A DNA stretch of 64,000 nt from an uncultured Faecalibacterium sp. (GTDB taxonomy: Bacteria; Bacillota; Clostridia; Oscillospirales; Ruminococcaceae): assembly GCA_937880095.1 (NCBI GenBank), contig CALFLK010000012.1, positions 1 to 64,000 of the forward strand, written 5' to 3'. Shown piece after piece: positions 59,849 to 64,000 of this stretch. The notes under the pieces were generated by a model. The model did no database searches, was not told the origin of the DNA, and worked only from the letters and a program-made list of their open reading frames with translations. A program made the position numbers and the translations under genes. Position 1 is the first letter of the stretch. Every line of letters begins with the position of its first letter.

Positions 59849-62083
59849 TCAGACCTTGGGGATCTTGTTCAGGATTGCATTGCCAGCCAGCAGCTGCTCC
59901 TTGGTGGGTTTCACACCAGACAGACCCATCATGTTGATCAGACGCAGCACAACGATGCTGGACAACGTCTCGAACAGGTCGGGAGTGATGCCGGATGCCA
60001 TCTTCTTGGTGTCGTCGGTCTTGGGCATGATGGATGCCAGAACAGCCATGAATGCTTCCTGACCGCCGGGGCTCTTCAGCAGATCGCCGATCTTGGAGTT
60101 CAGAGAGTGGTAGCCTTCCGGCTCAACGATGTCGAACCAGTTCAGGACAGCGCTCTTGTCAACCATGCGGTAAGCGGGGTTGGGCTCTGCAACCTTGCGG
60201 ATGAAGCTCTCGTCGGTGCAGTCGCCTGCAACAGCGGTCAGCTTGGTCTCGCCAGCGTTGGGCACATCGAAGTAGAAGAAGTGCTCGGGGCAGCTCTGCT
60301 TGCCCAGAGATACGCCGTTTGCAAACAGCTCAACTTCCGGCTGGTTGGAGTAAACCGTTACGCGGGTAACGTCCTCAACACGATCGATGTAGCGCTTGCT
60401 GCACAGGTGTACGAACGGATCATCGCTCAGCCATGCCTTGTAAGCATAGAAAGAGTCCTTCTTGTACTTGCGGTCGAAGGTAACCAGACCCTTGTGGTTC
60501 TGACCGTTCTCGCCGCCTTCGTTACGGCCGTCGCAGCCGAAGTCGAACATATTCCAAACGTGAGTAGCCCACAGGTACTTACGGGTGAACAGCTGCTTGA
60601 TCAGCTCTTCGTGGTAGTAAGACTGATACTCTTCGGTGTAGTCGCCCTGAGCGGGGGTAGAGGTGTGCCAGTTCAGAGCCTCGCAGCCGTACTCAGACAT
60701 ACCAACAGGGATGTTGGGGTAAGAAGCGTGGAAATCATCGAACCAGGGGCCGTTCATATCGGTTTCACCAGCATACCAGCCGAAGTAGTGGTTGTAGCTG
60801 ATGACATCGGGAACACGCAGATACTCAGCGTCCTTTTTGCAGGAAGAAATTGCTGCAACAGTGGTCAGACGGGTCTTATCCATCTCATGAACCATGTCGT
60901 TCAGCTCGCGATGGTTCTCCAGCAGCGTGGGATCCTTACCGCCGTCCATGGTGATCTCGTTGGACAGACCCCAGACAACGATACTTGCGTGGTTGTAGTT
61001 CTGGATGATCAGTTCCTTCATCTGGCTCATGGTGTTTTCACGGCCATTGGGCAGGTGGTGAGAGATGTAGGGAATCTCAGCCCAGACAACCTGACCGTAC
61101 TCGTCACACAGGTCGTAGAAGTACTGGTCGTGCTGATAGTGTGCCAGACGGATGGTGTTTGCGCCCATCTCGCAGATCAGCTCCATGTCTTCCTTGTGGT
61201 GCTCAGGCAGCAGTGCGTTGCCGATGCCCCAGCGGTCCTGATGGCGGGAAACGCCGTGCAGGGGATATTCTTCACCGTTCAGGATGAAGCCGCGCTCCGG
61301 GTCGATCTCGTAGGTGCGGCAGCCAAAACGTGCAGAGACGTTGTCCAGAACTGCATCGCCCTCGGTCAGAACAACCTCAGCGGTGTACAGGTACGGGTCC
61401 TTGCGGCCGTGCCAGCGATGTGCATTCTCGATGACAAAGTTTGCGGTGGTCTCGGTGGTAGTGGTGGTAGCAACCACGTTGCCCTCTTTGTCCTTCAGGG
61501 TGTAGACCAAGTTCTGGCCTTCCTTCTGGTTCTTGGTCCAGACCTTGACTTCCACGTTAGCGTTGTCGCCGTCCATGGTAGGAGTGATCTGGATGCCGGG
61601 GCAGCCGTAGTACTCCAGATCGAAGTGGCTGTCGCTGACGCAGACCATGTTCACGTTGCGGTACAGACCACCGTAGAAGGTGAAGTCAGCAAACTGAGGA
61701 TAAACGTGATCGTTGGGTGCGTTGTCCACAGCAACAACAATCAGATTCTGAGCCTTCAGAACGTCGGTCACATCAACGCGCCAAGTGGAGTAACCACCGT
61801 CGTGACGAGCCATTTCCTGACCGTTCACATAAACAATGGCAGAAGAGTTTGCACCATTGATTTCCAGGTAGTAACGGTCTGCCTTGGGCAGATCCATTTT
61901 GTCCAGCTGCTTTGCGTAGAAAGCAGTGCCACGGTAGTAGTCACCGCCGCCGTCCTGACCGTCGATTGCGTTCCAGGTGTGGGGCAGGTTGACCCAGTAC
62001 CAGTTAGTCGGCATGGTCTGGGGAGCAGCGGTAGCTTCCTGAGAGAAAGCCCACTTCGTGTTCAAAGAAAAAATCTCGCGCAT
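59849..62083 (-). CDS. uidA: Glycoside hydrolase family 2 (probable beta-glucuronidase; beta-galactosidase possible)
   Basis: The 744-residue enzyme has the GH2 order: jelly-roll sugar-binding domain (about residues 15-165, YYRGTAFYAKQL), immunoglobulin-like domain, then the barrel with RLAHYQHDQYFYDLCDEYG, the acid/base glutamate in VVWGLSNEITMDGG (near 385) and the nucleophile in VGMSEYGCEALNW (near 465). ENGQNHKGLVTFDRKYKKD holds an N-x-K triad seen in glucuronidases but also similar in some galactosidases. A C-terminal tail of about 75 residues (TPDLFETLSSIVV, GNAILNKIPKV) is extra. No signal peptide, so it acts in the cytoplasm. Beside uxaC and kdgK, glucuronidase is favoured. AAGGAGG precedes the ATG. 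Confidence 0.82.
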   Translation of the reverse strand: MREIFSLNTKWAFSQEATAAPQTMPTNWYWVNLPHTWNAIDGQDGGGDYYRGTAFYAKQLDKMDLPKADRYYLEINGANSSAIVYVNGQEMARHDGGYSTWRVDVTDVLKAQNLIVVAVDNAPNDHVYPQFADFTFYGGLYRNVNMVCVSDSHFDLEYYGCPGIQITPTMDGDNANVEVKVWTKNQKEGQNLVYTLKDKEGNVVATTTTTETTANFVIENAHRWHGRKDPYLYTAEVVLTEGDAVLDNVSARFGCRTYEIDPERGFILNGEEYPLHGVSRHQDRWGIGNALLPEHHKEDMELICEMGANTIRLAHYQHDQYFYDLCDEYGQVVWAEIPYISHHLPNGRENTMSQMKELIIQNYNHASIVVWGLSNEITMDGGKDPTLLENHRELNDMVHEMDKTRLTTVAAISSCKKDAEYLRVPDVISYNHYFGWYAGETDMNGPWFDDFHASYPNIPVGMSEYGCEALNWHTSTPAQGDYTEEYQSYYHEELIKQLFTRKYLWATHVWNMFDFGCDGRNEGGENGQNHKGLVTFDRKYKKDSFYAYKAWLSDDPFVHLCSKRYIDRVEDVTRVTVYSNQPEVELFANGVSLGKQSCPEHFFYFDVPNAGETKLTAVAGDCTDESFIRKVAEPNPAYRMVDKSAVLNWFDIVEPEGYHSLNSKIGDLLKSPGGQEAFMAVLASIMPKTDDTKKMASGITPDLFETLSSIVVLRLINMMGLSGVKPTKEQLLAGNAILNKIPKV

Positions 62084-62225
62084 AGAAGAACCTCCTTGTA
62101 TATATGCGTAGGATGTATGCAATTCCCAGCTTATTACTATTAGTGTAAAGGAAAACAAAAAAACTGGCAATAGCAAGAAACAGGGAATCTGACACGAATC
62201 AGCATAAAATTTTACGAATGATAAA

Positions 62226-62262
62226 AAAGTCCCCGCACTTCGGAAAAGGACGGGGACTTTTG
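62226..62262 (-). terminator. Terminator between uxaC and the GH2 gene
   Basis: AAAAGTCCCCG pairs with CGGGGACTTTT; T-run on the minus strand. The GH2 gene may therefore need readthrough or its own promoter. Confidence 0.85.
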
Positions 62263-62277
62263 CATAAAAACAAAGAA

Positions 62278-63711
62278 TTACAGACCGAAGTAGCGTACAG
62301 CGTTGTTGTAGCAGATGCCCTCAACGATCTTCTTCAGAGAAGCCTCGTTGTTGGGGTATTCACCGTTCTCAACCCACTTGCCGATCAGGTTGCACATGAT
62401 GCGGCGGAAGTAGTCGTGGCGGGTGTAGGACAGGAAGGAGCGAGAGTCGGTCAGCATACCAACAAAGTTGCCCAGCAGACCCAGGCTTGCCAGAGACTTC
62501 ATCTGCTCTTCCATGCCGGTCTTGGTGTCGTTGAACCACCATGCGGAACCATGCTGCACCTTACCTGCAATCTCAGGGCTCTGGAAGCAGCCCAGAATGG
62601 TGCCGATCTGTGCGTTGTCAGCAGGATTCAGAGAATACAGGATGGTCTTGGGCAGCTCATCGGTTGCGTCCAGTGCGCTCAGCAGAGCAGCAATGTTGCC
62701 GCCGCAGGTGTTCTGCGCGATCATGTCATAACCGGTGTCGGGACCCATAGCAGCAAACTTTGCCTTGTTGTTATCGCGCAGGCAGGAGTAGTGCAGCTGC
62801 ATGACGATGTCACGGCTGTGGTAGTTGCGTGCCAGGAACAGCAGGATTGCAGTCTGGTACATTTCAGCTTCTTCCTTGGTGACAGCCTGACCAGCCATTG
62901 CTTTCTGGTAAACAGCTTCAACCTGCTCGTCAGAAGCCAGACGGAACATCACATAGTCCAGACCGTGGTCGCTTGCTTTGCAGCCGTGTGCTGCGAAGAA
63001 GTCCAGACGCTCCAGCAGAGCAGCCTTCACTTCTTCAACAGTGTTCAGGCTTTCCTTGCCAACGCTGGAAGCCAGCTTGCCCATGTATTCCACGAAACCG
63101 GGCTTGTGGATGTTGACAGCCTTGTCAGGACGGAAAGAAGGGCAGACCTTGCAGGTGATGGAAGCATCTGCTGCGATCTTCTCGTGCCATTCCAGAGAAT
63201 CAATGGGGTCGTCAGTGGTGCCGACCATTGCAACATTGGACTGGCGAATCAGACCGCGAACGGTCATGTTCTCGCCGTTCTGCAGCATTTCGTTGCAGTG
63301 CTTGTAAATCTCCTGTGCATTTTCGGGCGTGAAAGCCTCCTCAACGCCGAAGTACTTGTGCAGTTCCAGGTTGCACCAGTGGTACATGGGGTTGCCGATT
63401 GCCATTTCCAGCGCTTCAGCAAACTTCTGGATGCGCTCTGCACCGGGCTTGTCGCCGGTTACATAGTCTTCGGATACGCCGTTGGAACGCATGACACGCC
63501 ACTTGTAGTGGTCGCCGGCATAAGAACCATCCGGCTGCTTGCCACCCAGCCAGACATCTTCCAGCGCATTGAAACGGCGGTCTTCGTAAATCTCCTTGGG
63601 AGAGATATGGCAGTGATAGTCCACAATGGGCATCTTTTCAGCGTAGTCGTGGAACAGGTGCTTAGCGGTTTCGGTTTCCAGCAGGAAATCCTTATCCATA
63701 AATGCTTTCAT
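62278..63711 (-). CDS. uxaC: Glucuronate/galacturonate isomerase
   Basis: The 477-residue enzyme converts glucuronate to fructuronate or galacturonate to tagaturonate at the entry to the hexuronate pathway. It has the metal-binding motif VDYHCHISPKEIYED (about residues 30-44), DVWLGGKQPDGSY, MVGTTDDPIDSLEWH (about 180), and AWWFNDTKTGMEEQMKSLAS near 400. The length is normal. ATG 63711 has GGAAGAG nine bases upstream. It is flanked by the GH2 gene and kdgK on the same strand and completes a glucuronide-use cluster. Confidence 0.95.
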   Translation of the reverse strand: MKAFMDKDFLLETETAKHLFHDYAEKMPIVDYHCHISPKEIYEDRRFNALEDVWLGGKQPDGSYAGDHYKWRVMRSNGVSEDYVTGDKPGAERIQKFAEALEMAIGNPMYHWCNLELHKYFGVEEAFTPENAQEIYKHCNEMLQNGENMTVRGLIRQSNVAMVGTTDDPIDSLEWHEKIAADASITCKVCPSFRPDKAVNIHKPGFVEYMGKLASSVGKESLNTVEEVKAALLERLDFFAAHGCKASDHGLDYVMFRLASDEQVEAVYQKAMAGQAVTKEEAEMYQTAILLFLARNYHSRDIVMQLHYSCLRDNNKAKFAAMGPDTGYDMIAQNTCGGNIAALLSALDATDELPKTILYSLNPADNAQIGTILGCFQSPEIAGKVQHGSAWWFNDTKTGMEEQMKSLASLGLLGNFVGMLTDSRSFLSYTRHDYFRRIMCNLIGKWVENGEYPNNEASLKKIVEGICYNNAVRYFGL

Positions 63712-63734
63712 AGATATCTCTTCCGCGTACACAA

Positions 63735-63765
63735 AAGCCGCACGCCCGATAGGGACGTGCGGTAT
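63735..63765 (-). terminator. Hairpin between kdgK and uxaC
   Basis: CCGCACG pairs with CGTGCGG on the minus strand and is followed by CTTTTG; it may be a weak terminator or processing site. Confidence 0.6.
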
Positions 63766-63822
63766 GTGCCGCGTACTCCTCCTTTATTGAAACAAAATAG
63801 AAGTACGAAAATCTGTGGTTAA

Positions 63823-64000
63823 TTAGCGCTGTACACGGCCGGAACCGTCGCCGCCAGCCAGCTTCTCAACTTCAGCGATGGTAGCGAAGTTGTAGTCGCC
63901 CTCGATGCTGTGCTTCAGAGCAGAAGCAGCAACAGCGAAATCAACAGCGTCCTGGGTGCCCTTGCCGCTCAGCAGAGCGTAGATCAGACCGCCGCCGAAG
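63823..64000 (-). CDS. kdgK: 2-keto-3-deoxygluconate kinase, C-terminal part (cut by window edge)
   Basis: Only the last 58 residues are in the window. They read [33 protein letters not shown] and end [13 protein letters not shown], the typical C terminus of PfkB-family KDG kinases, where FGGGLIY follows the catalytic aspartate and the GDGSGRVQR end is family-specific. The enzyme phosphorylates KDG made from fructuronate by mannonate dehydratase. It lies upstream of uxaC on the same strand. Confidence 0.85.
   Translation of the reverse strand, partial: FGGGLIYALLSGKGTQDAVDFAVAASALKHSIEGDYNFATIAEVEKLAGGDGSGRVQR

Noticed and set aside
60107..62143. A 678-codon open frame antisense to the GH2 gene
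   Set aside because: Length comes from codon bias on the coding strand; composition is dominated by V, H, Q and A, and no ribosome site or domain is seen.
62218..63822. A 534-codon open frame antisense to uxaC
   Set aside because: Mirror of the UxaC gene, which has all family motifs.

Overview
The window looks like a stretch of chromosome from a strictly anaerobic, low-GC-lineage Gram-positive bacterium with a moderate base composition, probably a gut member of the Clostridia (Oscillospirales/Butyricicoccus-like; the genus is a guess). Supporting signs are strong AGGAGG ribosome sites, A-type flavodiiron protein plus desulfoferrodoxin and thioredoxin, a sodium-pumping decarboxylase beta/gamma pair, ThyX instead of ThyA, ComF/RecD2/PcrA in Firmicutes form, an FMN riboswitch in front of RibU, and a hexuronate pathway.

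Layout. 1-3.2 kb: an accessory island with two head-to-head, startless type I restriction specificity (hsdS) cassettes and a tyrosine recombinase, which together look like the storage end of an invertible specificity locus. 3.2-8.0 kb: an XRE/zinc-ribbon regulator, glycerate kinase, a divergent MFS transporter and a MATE pump. 8.1-12.6 kb: a long structured leader ending in a terminator, then potABCD for polyamine uptake. 12.6-16.5 kb: a methyltransferase, oxygen-defence genes (dfx, trx, fprA) and five tRNA genes including a tandem Asp-Thr duplication. 16.7-22.4 kb: two lipoproteins, a frameshifted antiporter, sfsA, mscS and riboswitch-ribU. 22.6-28.4 kb: recD2-comF-mreB and oadG-oadB. 28.6-36.0 kb: pcrA-thyX-tmk-GNAT-mltG-U32 run. 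36.1-42.8 kb: an XRE/membrane-protein pair with an operator array, a membrane gene broken by an in-frame TGA, a Rad3/DinG-type helicase, an orphan ATPase and a uracil-DNA glycosylase. 43.0-50.5 kb: pta, a Tat-type FMN/cysteine redox lipoprotein, MATE, a PadR operon, an RNA methylase and tRNA-Arg. 50.6-58.7 kb: MarR plus an OYE-type reductase, exopolysaccharide genes (sugar transferase; Wzz and a degenerate BY-kinase) and a frameshifted nucleobase permease. 58.8-64.0 kb: an SDR, a GH2 glycosidase, uxaC and the end of kdgK.

How it fits together. GH2 enzyme, UxaC and KdgK form a route from glucuronides to 2-keto-3-deoxygluconate. Pta and the decarboxylase subunits belong to fermentative energy conservation. 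Dfx, thioredoxin and FprA deal with superoxide and oxygen. The most unusual items are the hsdS inversion cassettes, the unassigned structured RNA before the pot operon, the BY-kinase lacking its Walker lysine and aspartate, and the operator array at 36.1 kb. Two genes carry single-base frameshifts at short homopolymers, so sequence error must be excluded before calling them pseudogenes.
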